NCBI GenBank assembly: GCA_902801765.1
Contig: CADCJO010000007.1
Span: 1-48,311, forward strand
Source: an uncultured Eubacteriales bacterium
GTDB taxonomy: Bacteria > Bacillota > Clostridia > Christensenellales > Aristaeellaceae
Direction of reading: 5' to 3'
Length of the DNA stretch: 48,311 bases
In this document: positions 25,420 to 33,531 of the stretch, piece by piece
How the letters are laid out: the number at the start of each line of letters is the position of its first letter
Position numbering within the stretch: the stretch's first letter is position 1
Made by a program: the position numbers and the translations under genes
The notes under the pieces: model-generated
What the model saw: only the letters and a program-made list of their open reading frames with translations
The model's database searches: none
Told to the model about the DNA's origin: nothing

Positions 25420-25983
25420 TCAATTCGACCATTGCAGCCTGTCCAGCAGGGACAGGAAATTTTCTTCTCCCGCCTGCGGCGCGTACACAGCATAGGCCGC
25501 GTCGGCGCCGGAAAAATACGCGCACCGGCTGTCTCCCTTGGCAGCCAGCACCACGGGCAGGCTCAGACAGACGACGCCGCTTTGCAGGCTTACGGACAAA
25601 TCCTCGCGCAGCAGCAGCGGCGCGGCGGCTGCGGGGCGAACGGCAGAGAGGATGAACCCGGGGTATTGCAGCGTGACGATGCGGGCGTTGGCGCCCTCAT
25701 AATTGACATTGTCTCCCTGGCCGTTCATAGCGTAGCCCGGCAGACAGGGCAGCGGCGCGCCGAACAGCTGGGCCAGGGCGGAAGCGTCGTTCATGGCGGC
25801 AGGCTGCATCCGCGAAACAGGTTCGGATTTTTCCGCTGCCGCATGGCTGCCTGTTTCGTCTTCCGGGATTTGCAGCAGGATCGCGGACACATACACCACT
25901 GCCATCAGCAGCAGCGTGCCCAGCACGATCAATGCCCTGATGGCGAATCCGCGCTTTTTACCGTTTCTGATTTCTTCCGCCAT
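25420..25983 (-). CDS. Membrane-anchored protein of unknown function
   Basis: 187 residues from ATG 25983 with GGAGG upstream; the longer frame to 26196 is an Arg/Cys-rich artefact. One helix at about 14-34 (ALIVLGTLLLMAVVYVSAIL), then an exported region with AAMNDASALAQLFGAPLP and a beta-rich end. I do not recognise a family. It overlaps the upstream membrane protein gene by 26 nt. Confidence 0.65.
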   Translation of the reverse strand: MAEEIRNGKKRGFAIRALIVLGTLLLMAVVYVSAILLQIPEDETGSHAAAEKSEPVSRMQPAAMNDASALAQLFGAPLPCLPGYAMNGQGDNVNYEGANARIVTLQYPGFILSAVRPAAAAPLLLREDLSVSLQSGVVCLSLPVVLAAKGDSRCAYFSGADAAYAVYAPQAGEENFLSLLDRLQWSN

Positions 25984-26332
25984 GATGGCCTCCGGATGAT
26001 TGTTTTCGTTTCGTCCATTCCTGCCCCGCTGCCGCAGCGACAGTGGACAGCACCGTGCACGCCCCGCACAGCCAGGCCGGCGCGGACGAGCAGAGGAGCG
26101 CGGCCCCGCCGATGGGAAGGCAGGCCGCGATGGGCGGCACCCCGCCCAGACCCGCCCACAGCGGCAGCAGCACGGACGCAAGCGGCAGCAGAACATACAG
26201 GTATGCGATCAGCAACGCCGCGCCTCCGTCGCCCTCCGCCCGCAGGCAAAGCCGGAACAGGAGCTGCAAAAGCCCCGCTGCCGCCGCGAGCACCAGAAAC
26301 CGCCCCACAGGACGGGAAAAACTGAGCTTCAT
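25958..26332 (-). CDS. Small integral membrane protein, unknown
   Basis: 124 residues from ATG 26332 (GAGG 8 nt upstream). Three hydrophobic helices near 10-28, 40-60 and 68-100, rich in Ala, Leu and Gly, then a basic tail (WTKRKQSSGGHHGG). First gene of a three-gene operon with the unknown anchored protein and the methyltransferase. The ribosome site of the next gene lies inside its last codons. Confidence 0.6.
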   Translation of the reverse strand: MKLSFSRPVGRFLVLAAAAGLLQLLFRLCLRAEGDGGAALLIAYLYVLLPLASVLLPLWAGLGGVPPIAACLPIGGAALLCSSAPAWLCGACTVLSTVAAAAGQEWTKRKQSSGGHHGGRNQKR

Positions 26333-26423
26333 CACATTCGCCTCAGCCAAACAGAAAAATCACTACACGCTGCAATCCATGTATCAGACCGCGCAGCTGT
26401 ATGCTGGCCACGTATACGCCGGT

Positions 26424-26453
26424 AGTATATCATAATCCCACCTTCCGGAACAA
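26424..26453 (-). promoter_or_regulatory. Promoter of the 26332-24733 operon
   Basis: Minus-strand TTGTTC (26453-26448), 18-nt spacer, TATACT (26429-26424). It is divergent from the promoter at 26495-26523. Confidence 0.6.
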
Positions 26454-26494
26454 CCCGGGCCTTGAAATTGTTACAATTTCTTTTCAATTTGATG

Positions 26495-26523
26495 TGGAAA
26501 ATAAGAGGTCGGTATGCTATAAT
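26495..26523 (+). promoter_or_regulatory. Promoter of the CNNM/CorC-type gene
   Basis: TGGAAA (26495-26500), 17-nt spacer, TATAAT (26518-26523) with an upstream TG (extended -10). It places the RNA start near 26530, only 16 nt from ATG 26546, which favours the later start at 26588. Confidence 0.7.
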
Positions 26524-26587
26524 CAACCCGTAAACTCAAGACGGTTTGCATGCGATACGCGCAATTTTGAAACGGAGTGATACTTGT

Positions 26588-27958
26588 TTGGATACCCCCA
26601 TCGGCGGCCTATTGCTGATCCAGGTGATTCTGATCGCGGTGAACGCGTTCTTTGCGGCGGCGGAAATCGCGGTGGTGTCCCTCAGCGAAACCAAGCTGCG
26701 CCACAAGGCTGAGGAAGGCGATAAAAAATCCCAGAAGTTGCTGACCATGATGCTGGAGCCCTCGGGCTTTCTGTCCACGATTCAGATCGCCATCACGCTG
26801 GCGGGCTTCCTGGGCAGCGCCTTCGCGGCGGACAACTTCGCTTCTCCGCTGGCGAGCCTGATCCGGGATACCTGGGGCTTTACCCTGATTTCCAAAGGCA
26901 CCCTGAACACCCTGTGCGTGGTGTTCATCACCCTGATTCTTTCCTATTTTACGCTGGTGTTCGGCGAGCTGGTGCCCAAGCGGGTGGCTATGAAGGAGCC
27001 GGAGAAAGTCGCCCGGGCCGTGGCGGGCATCATTGACAGCGTGGCGAAGGTGACAAAGCCCGTCGTGTGGCTGCTCACCAAGTCCGTCAATGGCGTGCTG
27101 CGGCTGTTTGGCATCGACCCCGCCGCCAATGAGGAGGAAGTCACCGAGGATGAAATCCGCATGATGGTGGACATGGGCGAGGAAAAAGGGGCCATCGAGG
27201 GCAACGAGCGCGACATGATCGAGAACATTTTCGAGTTCAACAACATGACCGCCGCCGACTGCATGACCCACCGCACCGATGTGACCGCGCTCCAGGTGGA
27301 CGCTGGCAATAAGGAAATCATGAAAACCATCCTGGAAAGCGGCCTCTCCCGTTTCCCGGTGTACGGCGAAGATTTGGACGACGTGCTGGGCACCTTCACC
27401 ACCCGGGACTATCTGCTGGCTCTGTCCACCGGCGGCAAGAAAACCCTGCGGGAAATTTTGCGGCCCGCCTATTTTGTGCCGGAATCCGTGCGCACGGATG
27501 TGCTGTTTCGGGACATGCAGAAAAACAAAACCCACATCGCCATCGTGGTGGACGAGTACGGCGGCACCAGCGGCCTGATCACCATGGAGGACTTGCTGGA
27601 AGAAATCGTGGGCAACATCTACGACGAGTACGACAAGCCCCTGCCCCAGGAAATCCAGAAGATCGGCGAAAACCAGTACCGCATCGCGGGCGGCGCCTTA
27701 ATTGAAGTCATCAACGACGCGCTGGATCTGAACCTGCCCACCGGCGCGGGCTTTGAATCCCTGGGCGGGCTGATTTTCAGCCGCATGATGACCATTCCCA
27801 AGGACGGCACCCATCCGGTGGTGGAGTGCTACGGCTTGCGCATCCGGGCGGAGGAAATCGTGGACCGGCGGGTGGAATGGGCCACTGTGACCATTCTGAA
27901 CCAGCCCAAGGAAAACGAGCAGCCTACCGGCGCGAACCCGGATTTGGAAGAAGCTTGA
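26588..27958 (+). CDS. CNNM/CorC-type (hemolysin C family) transport protein
   Basis: 456 residues from TTG 26588, which has GGAG 10 nt upstream and removes a non-hydrophobic N-terminus; ATG 26546 is the alternative. Domains: CNNM/DUF21 membrane domain (about 1-185, FFAAAEIAVVSLSETKL, GELVPKRVAMKEPEKVA), two CBS domains (about 205-325, MTHRTDVTALQVDA, VVDEYGGTSGLITMEDLLEE) and a CorC_HlyC domain at the end. Relatives export magnesium or divalent cations or resist cobalt. The older hemolysin label is not supported functionally. Confidence 0.93.
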   Translation: MDTPIGGLLLIQVILIAVNAFFAAAEIAVVSLSETKLRHKAEEGDKKSQKLLTMMLEPSGFLSTIQIAITLAGFLGSAFAADNFASPLASLIRDTWGFTLISKGTLNTLCVVFITLILSYFTLVFGELVPKRVAMKEPEKVARAVAGIIDSVAKVTKPVVWLLTKSVNGVLRLFGIDPAANEEEVTEDEIRMMVDMGEEKGAIEGNERDMIENIFEFNNMTAADCMTHRTDVTALQVDAGNKEIMKTILESGLSRFPVYGEDLDDVLGTFTTRDYLLALSTGGKKTLREILRPAYFVPESVRTDVLFRDMQKNKTHIAIVVDEYGGTSGLITMEDLLEEIVGNIYDEYDKPLPQEIQKIGENQYRIAGGALIEVINDALDLNLPTGAGFESLGGLIFSRMMTIPKDGTHPVVECYGLRIRAEEIVDRRVEWATVTILNQPKENEQPTGANPDLEEA

Positions 27959-28004
27959 AAAAACATGAGTTGATAGGAACTCTTGCGAAAAAGGAGGAAT
28001 CCCG

Positions 28005-29102
28005 ATGAACGTGAAAAAAATGCTTTCCCTGCTGCTTGCCCTCTGCATGCTGCTGACGGCGGTGCCCGCTCTGGCCGCGCCGACCCGTGACGAAAGAGCC
28101 ATGGACGTGACGGTGGATGAAAAACTGACGTCCCTGACGGAGCTGATCGTGAACGCGGCGATCCTGCAAGGCGCACCCGCGGCTCCGAGCCTGGAAAAGG
28201 ATGAAACGCCCTCCGACCTGATGGTCTTCAGCGCGCTGGCCTGGGGTATCAAGGCGGGCCTGCTTCCCTACGACGGCGAGATCAGCGAGCAGGACATCGT
28301 CGCCCTTACCGCGGAGCAGGCGCGGGATATGTATGATCAGGTGTTCACCAATACCACTTACGCTTTCCCCGAACTGACGGAGGAGCAGGCTGAGGCGGTC
28401 AAGGCCGCCAATGATAACCGCGTCTGGTATGCGGCGGGCGAATTGAACGCCGCTCCCGCGAGCCAGTGCAGCTACGGTGCGCATATTTACTCCGTGGAAT
28501 TTGACGGAACAGACGCGGAAATCCAGTGCGACATCTTCACCGCAAAGGAAACGGAAGTGCGGCTGAGCGCCGATGAAATTCCCGAAGACGCCCTTGTCTG
28601 GCAGTGCAACGCCCGTGTTTCCCTTCGCAGCGCGCCGGATGCGCCTTTCGGATATACCGTGAACGCCGTTTCCGTTTCTCCCTTCTATCAGGCCGGCGAC
28701 CTGACCCAATGGAAAGAGTTTGAAAACCAGGAAATGGAATACTCCGTGAACCTGCCGGCGATTCTGAATGAAACGGACAAAACCGCCGCTTTCCGCGTGT
28801 GGCAGACCGCCGATGGCAAAGCTACCCTGACCATCTCAGCGGTCGAAGAAAAAACCTCTCTTGCTGATGCAGCCGCTGATTACCAAACCGCGTATCCCGA
28901 TGCAAAAATCATTCAGGAACCGGAATTCGACCGGTTCAGCGTGACGCGGGAGGGCAGCTATGTCCTCGTTACCACCTCCGCAGAAGCGCAGCGGCTGTAT
29001 ATGGTCACATTCAATTTCCCCGCGGAATACCAGGCGGAATATGAATTCTACGCCGAAATCATCCGCAATTCCCTGAGCGTGTGGAGTCTTTCCAATGGTT
29101 AA
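28005..29102 (+). CDS. Secreted protein of unknown function
   Basis: 365 residues with a clean signal peptide (LLLALCMLLTAVPALA, cleaved near 25). The mature part has an alpha-helical first half (EQARDMYDQVFTNTTYAF near 105) and a beta-rich second half resembling lipoprotein-type domains that read photosystem-PsbP-like (FENQEMEYSVNLPAILNE, RLYMVTFNFPAEYQAEYEF); the similarity is weak. AAGGAGG lies before the ATG. Its stop overlaps the next start by 8 nt, so the two secreted proteins form a pair. Confidence 0.75.
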   Translation: MNVKKMLSLLLALCMLLTAVPALAAPTRDERAMDVTVDEKLTSLTELIVNAAILQGAPAAPSLEKDETPSDLMVFSALAWGIKAGLLPYDGEISEQDIVALTAEQARDMYDQVFTNTTYAFPELTEEQAEAVKAANDNRVWYAAGELNAAPASQCSYGAHIYSVEFDGTDAEIQCDIFTAKETEVRLSADEIPEDALVWQCNARVSLRSAPDAPFGYTVNAVSVSPFYQAGDLTQWKEFENQEMEYSVNLPAILNETDKTAAFRVWQTADGKATLTISAVEEKTSLADAAADYQTAYPDAKIIQEPEFDRFSVTREGSYVLVTTSAEAQRLYMVTFNFPAEYQAEYEFYAEIIRNSLSVWSLSNG

Positions 29103-29913
29103 AAAGTTTTTCTCGATTTCCTTGGCGGCGCTGGCGCTTTGGCTGTGCGCCGCCTCCGCTTTTGCGGAGCTGACCGTGGAGCGGAACGAAGGGGAAATGT
29201 TTTTCCCGGACGAAAAAAACTGGGTCTACCATTTCACCTATGCGTATCCCATAATCATCGGCGATGACTACACCGCCGCGCTGATCAACGATACCTACCA
29301 GATGGCTCTGGATGAAATGACCAATCTGGTGCTGCCCATGTTTGCCAACACGCCGGACATGCGCTTTGACGGCAAGAACGAAGTGAACCACGATTTTGCC
29401 GTAACCTGCAGCAATGACAAGCTGCTGTCCATCGTGCAGTTCCGCTCCCAGAGCATGGGGGAGGAGACGGTCTATTCACTGGAGCCGCTGACATTTGACG
29501 TGAGCGGCATGTACGCGGGGGAGACGCTTACCCTGCGCGGGGTGATCCTGATTCAGGCGGGCGTGGACCCGGAACAGCTGGAGGATGTGCGCGCGGAGGA
29601 CTATCCGGACATCGCGCGCATCATCCGGGGTTCCTCCGACTCCATCTCGAAAGCGCTGCTGCCGGCGCTGTACGCCATGTTTCAGGAGCATCCGCAATTG
29701 ATGGAAGCGGAGAAACCTTCCTTGGAGGATTTTGAAATCGAGTTTTCTCCCGCCCGGGATTTCGCCGCGTGTCCGGATGGATGTTCCATCGCTTTCTATT
29801 ATCCGCCCATGCTGGCCTCGGAAGGCCATTGGGAAAACACGACGGTTCTTCTGACGCCGACGGAAATCGAAGCCATTCTGGCCGCCTCCGTCGCGCAGAG
29901 CGAAGCGGAATAG
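29095..29913 (+). CDS. Secreted protein, possibly DUF3298/RsiV-like
   Basis: 272 residues with a signal peptide (LAALALWLCAASAFA). The mature part has the look of a DUF3298-type domain (VNHDFAVTCSNDKLLSIVQF, TFDVSGMYAGETLTLRG, FYYPPMLASEGHWEN), as seen in RsiV/PdaC-like proteins, but without the anti-sigma N-terminus. Assignment is tentative. Second gene of the pair, followed by a terminator. Confidence 0.7.
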   Translation: MVKKFFSISLAALALWLCAASAFAELTVERNEGEMFFPDEKNWVYHFTYAYPIIIGDDYTAALINDTYQMALDEMTNLVLPMFANTPDMRFDGKNEVNHDFAVTCSNDKLLSIVQFRSQSMGEETVYSLEPLTFDVSGMYAGETLTLRGVILIQAGVDPEQLEDVRAEDYPDIARIIRGSSDSISKALLPALYAMFQEHPQLMEAEKPSLEDFEIEFSPARDFAACPDGCSIAFYYPPMLASEGHWENTTVLLTPTEIEAILAASVAQSEAE

Positions 29914-29979
29914 ACCATTTGTTCTGCGCATTGGTTATTGACCGATGAGCTGTCTTTTTCCAGTCAGTGAAACGCAAAA

Positions 29980-30020
29980 AGCGAGGCAAGGGATTGTTCG
30001 CTCCCTGCCTCGCTGTATTT
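29980..30020 (+). terminator. Terminator after the secreted pair
   Basis: GCGAGGCA-A-GGGA (29981-29993) pairs with TCCC-TGCCTCGC (30002-30013) with one bulged A, followed by TGTATTTTTCTC. Confidence 0.8.
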
Positions 30021-30081
30021 TTCTCACCCTTCCTTTTTCCTCCGCATACGATGAAACCGGATGGAGGAAGGAGGCATGAAA

Positions 30082-30399
30082 ATGAACCGGGAAAAAACAG
30101 AACTTCAATCGCCCTTCGCGGCGCTCACCTGGCAGGAACAGCAGGATCGGTGGCTGGCCTGGCGCTCACGCCAGCTGGACTATCAGCCCGCCCAGACCGA
30201 TTCTTCCCCGGATACGGCCCGGACGCCCATGGCCTATCCCGAAGCACAGCGCGGTCAGACGGAGGCCCTCCCGCGGATGCGATTGCCCAATATGCGCATT
30301 GCCGCGCCGATCCGTCATCAGGAATTGGATCAGGTGATCAGCCGCCATCGTCAGGCTTTGAAAAAAGCATCGGCGTTTCAAACGGCGCCCATCGATTGA
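30082..30399 (+). CDS. Small hydrophilic protein, unknown
   Basis: 105 residues from ATG 30082, 8 nt after GAAGGAGG (ATG 30076 is too close to it). Rich in Gln, Arg and Pro, with LTWQEQQDRWLAWRSRQ near the start and a short helical end (HQELDQVISRHRQALKKA). No signal, helix or known domain. The strong ribosome site supports it as a real gene. Its last 22 nt overlap the convergent TraX gene. Confidence 0.55.
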   Translation: MNREKTELQSPFAALTWQEQQDRWLAWRSRQLDYQPAQTDSSPDTARTPMAYPEAQRGQTEALPRMRLPNMRIAAPIRHQELDQVISRHRQALKKASAFQTAPID

Positions 30400-31181
30400 A
30401 AAAAAGCGATGATCTCGTCCCAATGCCGGATGACGCCGATGATCGCAAGGTGGACAGGGTAGAAGGTGTATCCCACCCACGTGGGCAGATGGGGCTTGTC
30501 CTTGCGGGTGCGCATTGGCAGCAGAATAATGGGCAGCGACAGGATGGCCCAGAACTGAATCTGAGCGATATGCGAAAACAGCTTTTTTCCCTGCGGCAGG
30601 AAGGACACCTCATCAAGCAGCGGCAGGCCGAACACCGTTTTGAGCGACAGCGTGCCAAAGCCCCAATACAGGCAGTACGCGATCATCAGGCTTGCGATGG
30701 AAGCCCGCGTCTGCCGCGCGCCATACAGCAGCATCACGAGCAGCACGCCCTGGAAGCCGTAATCCACCACGATCGTACAGGCGGCCAGCACCGCCAGCAC
30801 CGGCCCCCAGTACCGGCTGCCGAAGCGGTTCTCCTTGATGGCTGCGATGCCCAGCAGTCCCAGCAGCAGCGTGGCAAACACATTGAGCTGGTGCCAGGAA
30901 TGGTTCATGCCGTACACATAGCAGGGCTGTGAGAGGATTCCGACAAGCAGCACCCGCAGGGCATACTTCCAGATGTTCCGGGTGTACACCGCGCCGGTCA
31001 CCATTCCCCACGCAAAGAGAGGAAACGCGATGCGGCCCAGGATGCGCAGTTCATACACCCCGGGAAAAAACGCCGCGCCGATGTGGTCGATGATCATAAA
31101 CACGAAAGCGACGAGCTTGATAAAGTCTTTGTTTTCATTGCCGCCGGTGCGTGGCAGGGCTGCGGAAGTGGATTCAGCCAT
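30378..31181 (-). CDS. TraX family membrane protein
   Basis: 267 residues with about seven or eight transmembrane helices. TraX signature near the start: FIKLVAFVFMIIDHIGAAF, and RILGRIAFPLFAWGMVTG. TraX acetylates F-pilin in conjugative plasmids; chromosomal Bacillota members without any transfer genes, as here, have an unknown acyltransferase role. No other conjugation gene is present. Confidence 0.9.
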   Translation of the reverse strand: MAESTSAALPRTGGNENKDFIKLVAFVFMIIDHIGAAFFPGVYELRILGRIAFPLFAWGMVTGAVYTRNIWKYALRVLLVGILSQPCYVYGMNHSWHQLNVFATLLLGLLGIAAIKENRFGSRYWGPVLAVLAACTIVVDYGFQGVLLVMLLYGARQTRASIASLMIAYCLYWGFGTLSLKTVFGLPLLDEVSFLPQGKKLFSHIAQIQFWAILSLPIILLPMRTRKDKPHLPTWVGYTFYPVHLAIIGVIRHWDEIIAFFQSMGAV

Positions 31182-31408
31182 AGCGTTTCCTTTCTTTGCC
31201 TATGAAAAATGTGGCATGTTCGGCCGTTTCCCGGCATAGAATGAACATGGGGGTCTCCTGCATCACTGTCCCGTCGTTTGGCCGCTGAAAAGGCGCGGCG
31301 CTGCGGCGGGACAGACGACGTTTTGGAACGGCGGGAGGCTTACGGCACTTGAATCCGCCCCTGCGCCTGTGGTATAGTAATGAAACAAACCATACGGGAG
31401 GCGGGACG

Positions 31409-31864
31409 ATGATGCAGGCGGAAGCCTTCATGCGCGAAGCGCTGCGGGAAGCGGAGAAGGATGAAAGCGAAGTGCCGGTTGGCGCGGTGGTGGTGCGGAA
31501 CGGCCAGGTCATCGCCCGCGCCCACAATGAGCGGGAAGGAGGCAGCCCCTTCGCGCACGCGGAAATGCTGGCCATGGAACGCGCGTGCCGGGCAATCGGC
31601 AGCCGTCGGCTGCGGGGCTGCACCCTGTACGTTACCCTAGAGCCCTGTCCCATGTGCGCCGGCGGGCTGATGATGGCGGAAATCGACGCATGCGTGTTCG
31701 GGGCGTACGACCCTCGTCAGGGCTGTTGCGGAAGCGTATATACTCTGCCCCAGGACCCCGCGTTTTTCCATCATGTTTCCTGCGCGGGCGGCGTGCTGGA
31801 GGAAGAATGCCGCGCGCTGCTTCGCCGCTTTTTTGCGGACCGGCGGTCCGCTCCCACAGTATAG
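31409..31864 (+). CDS. tadA: tRNA-specific adenosine deaminase
   Basis: 151 residues from ATG 31409 with GGGAGG upstream. Converts A34 to inosine in tRNA-Arg(ACG). Zinc and catalytic motifs: HAEML (His/Glu) near residue 51 and PCPMCAGG near 81. Normal TadA length. A standalone gene transcribed divergently from TraX. Confidence 0.95.
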   Translation: MMQAEAFMREALREAEKDESEVPVGAVVVRNGQVIARAHNEREGGSPFAHAEMLAMERACRAIGSRRLRGCTLYVTLEPCPMCAGGLMMAEIDACVFGAYDPRQGCCGSVYTLPQDPAFFHHVSCAGGVLEEECRALLRRFFADRRSAPTV

Positions 31865-31958
31865 CACGGTCAGCCGCTTTTCTGCAAGCGAATGGGCATT
31901 GATTATGTCAAAAAGAATGAACAAGATGTAACATTCCTGTTTTATTTTCGAAAAATAC

Positions 31959-31987
31959 TTGCGAAGAATCCGAACCTGTGCCATAAT
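31959..31987 (+). promoter_or_regulatory. Promoter of the parvulin-type foldase gene
   Basis: TTGCGA (31959-31964), 17-nt spacer, CATAAT (31982-31987). A short hairpin TTCCCG/CGGGAA lies in the leader, and the ribosome-site-like GAGAGG sits 14 nt from the ATG, an unusually long spacing. Confidence 0.65.
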
Positions 31988-32046
31988 AAAATTCACGATT
32001 ACTTCCCGATGCACCGGGAAAGAAAAGAGAGGTTAGTTTTATTCAT

Positions 32047-33411
32047 ATGACGAAAAAGATTGGCATCATTTGCGCGGTCGCGGTGGTTCTGGCGGCGGTG
32101 TTCTGCCTGTATCAGTTCACGGATGTTTTCGGCGCGAAGCAAAACGTGGCCTCGGCGGCCGTAGCAACCGCGTTTGCCGAAGTCCCCGCCGCGGATGAAG
32201 CGCCCGCGGAAGAAGCTTCTGCCGAACCCGCTGCCGACGAAAACCTCGTGCTGGCGACCGTTGATGGAAATGAAATCACCCTGGGCGATACCAAAGCCAT
32301 GCTGAGTACCCTGGTTTCCGGCGGCTATATCAACGACGCAAACGACTATAAGACCGCGCTGGATTACATGATTCAGACCCGCATCCTCTCCGACAAAATC
32401 ACTGAGCTGGGCTTTGACCAGTTCACCGATGAAGAAAAAGCCGAGTTTGCCGTGAAGGCGCAGGCCGAATGGGAAGAAGCCATTCAGCAGTATGTGAACT
32501 ATTTCGGCGGCGGGGACGACGCCAACGTGGAGCAGACCCGTCAGGAGGCCGTGGAGTATTATAACACCCACGGCATCACGCTGGAAACTGTTGCCAGGCA
32601 ATATGAAAATCAGGCTGCCCAGGAAAAACTGGAAGCCTACATGCTCGACGGCAAGGACGTGACTGTGCCCGAAGCGGATATTCAAGCGCTGTTTGACGAA
32701 GCAGCCGAACAGGATATCGCCGCTTTCGACGGCAACATCGGCACCTACGAGCTTTATCAGGCGTACTATGGCCAGCAGTTCTTCTTTGTTCCCGAGGGCT
32801 ACCGCGGCATTATCCACATTCTGCTGGACGTGGACGAAGCGCTGATGGACGCCTACGACAAAGCCCAGGCCGCCTATGAGGAAAGCAAAACCGAGGAAGC
32901 GCCCGATGGCGACGAAGCTTTAAAAACCGCGATGGAAAGAGCGCGGCAGACCATCCTGGACAGTAAAAAAGAAGTCATCGACGATATTTACGCCCGTCTG
33001 GAAAAAGGCGAAAAATTCACCAACCTCATCAAGAAATACGGCGAAGACCCCGGCATGAAGGAAAAGGCCCAGCTGGTGGACGGCTACCATGTGCACAAGG
33101 AAAGCCTGATCTGGGATCCTGTGTTCACGGAAGCCGCGTTCAGCGAAAAGATGATCAAGCCCGGCGACGTTTCCGATCCCGTGGTTGGCAAGAACGGTAT
33201 CCACATCCTGTATTACCTGCGCGATATTCCCAGCGGCAAGATCAAAATGACCGACGAAATCCGCGAGGAAATCAAGACATATCTGGAAAACGTCAATATG
33301 AACCAGATTTTCACCGATGCCCTGGCCAATTGGCAGAGCGAGCATGAGGTGGTCTACAATCAGGAGGCCATTTACGCCCTGACGAATTCCGCAGAATCTC
33401 CTGCAAATTAA
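32047..33411 (+). CDS. Parvulin-type peptidyl-prolyl isomerase (SurA/PrsA-like)
   Basis: 454 residues. Signal anchor at 4-24, then an Ala/Glu linker, a SurA-N-like helical domain (about 60-250; LVLATVDGNEITLGDTKAML, YMIQTRILSDKITELGF) and a parvulin PPIase domain (about 250-400; YRGIIHILLDVDEA, LEKGEKFTNLIKKYGEDPG, DPVFTEAAFSEKMIKPGDVS, GKNGIHILYYLRD). The PPIase has a helical insert of about 45 residues after its first strand. Expected to help fold exported proteins outside the membrane. It has its own promoter and terminator. Confidence 0.9.
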   Translation: MTKKIGIICAVAVVLAAVFCLYQFTDVFGAKQNVASAAVATAFAEVPAADEAPAEEASAEPAADENLVLATVDGNEITLGDTKAMLSTLVSGGYINDANDYKTALDYMIQTRILSDKITELGFDQFTDEEKAEFAVKAQAEWEEAIQQYVNYFGGGDDANVEQTRQEAVEYYNTHGITLETVARQYENQAAQEKLEAYMLDGKDVTVPEADIQALFDEAAEQDIAAFDGNIGTYELYQAYYGQQFFFVPEGYRGIIHILLDVDEALMDAYDKAQAAYEESKTEEAPDGDEALKTAMERARQTILDSKKEVIDDIYARLEKGEKFTNLIKKYGEDPGMKEKAQLVDGYHVHKESLIWDPVFTEAAFSEKMIKPGDVSDPVVGKNGIHILYYLRDIPSGKIKMTDEIREEIKTYLENVNMNQIFTDALANWQSEHEVVYNQEAIYALTNSAESPAN

Positions 33412-33430
33412 ATACTCCGCTGCTGTTTAT

Positions 33431-33475
33431 CTCCGCCCGCGTTCATTTTTTGCGCGGGCGGGGTATTATTTTATG
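33431..33475 (+). terminator. Terminator of the foldase gene
   Basis: CCCCGCCCGCG-type stem (CTCCGCCCGCG, 33431-33441) pairs with CGCGGGCGGGG (33453-33463), followed by TATTATTTTAT. Confidence 0.8.
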
Positions 33476-33531
33476 CAGCATTTTTTGCTGTACATTCGTC
33501 ATATGGGTGAGAGAACAAAGGAGGGACGAGC

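Noticed and set aside
30378-31181. TraX as evidence of a conjugative element
   Set aside because: No other transfer, relaxase or integrase gene is near, and chromosomal TraX-family genes are common in Bacillota.
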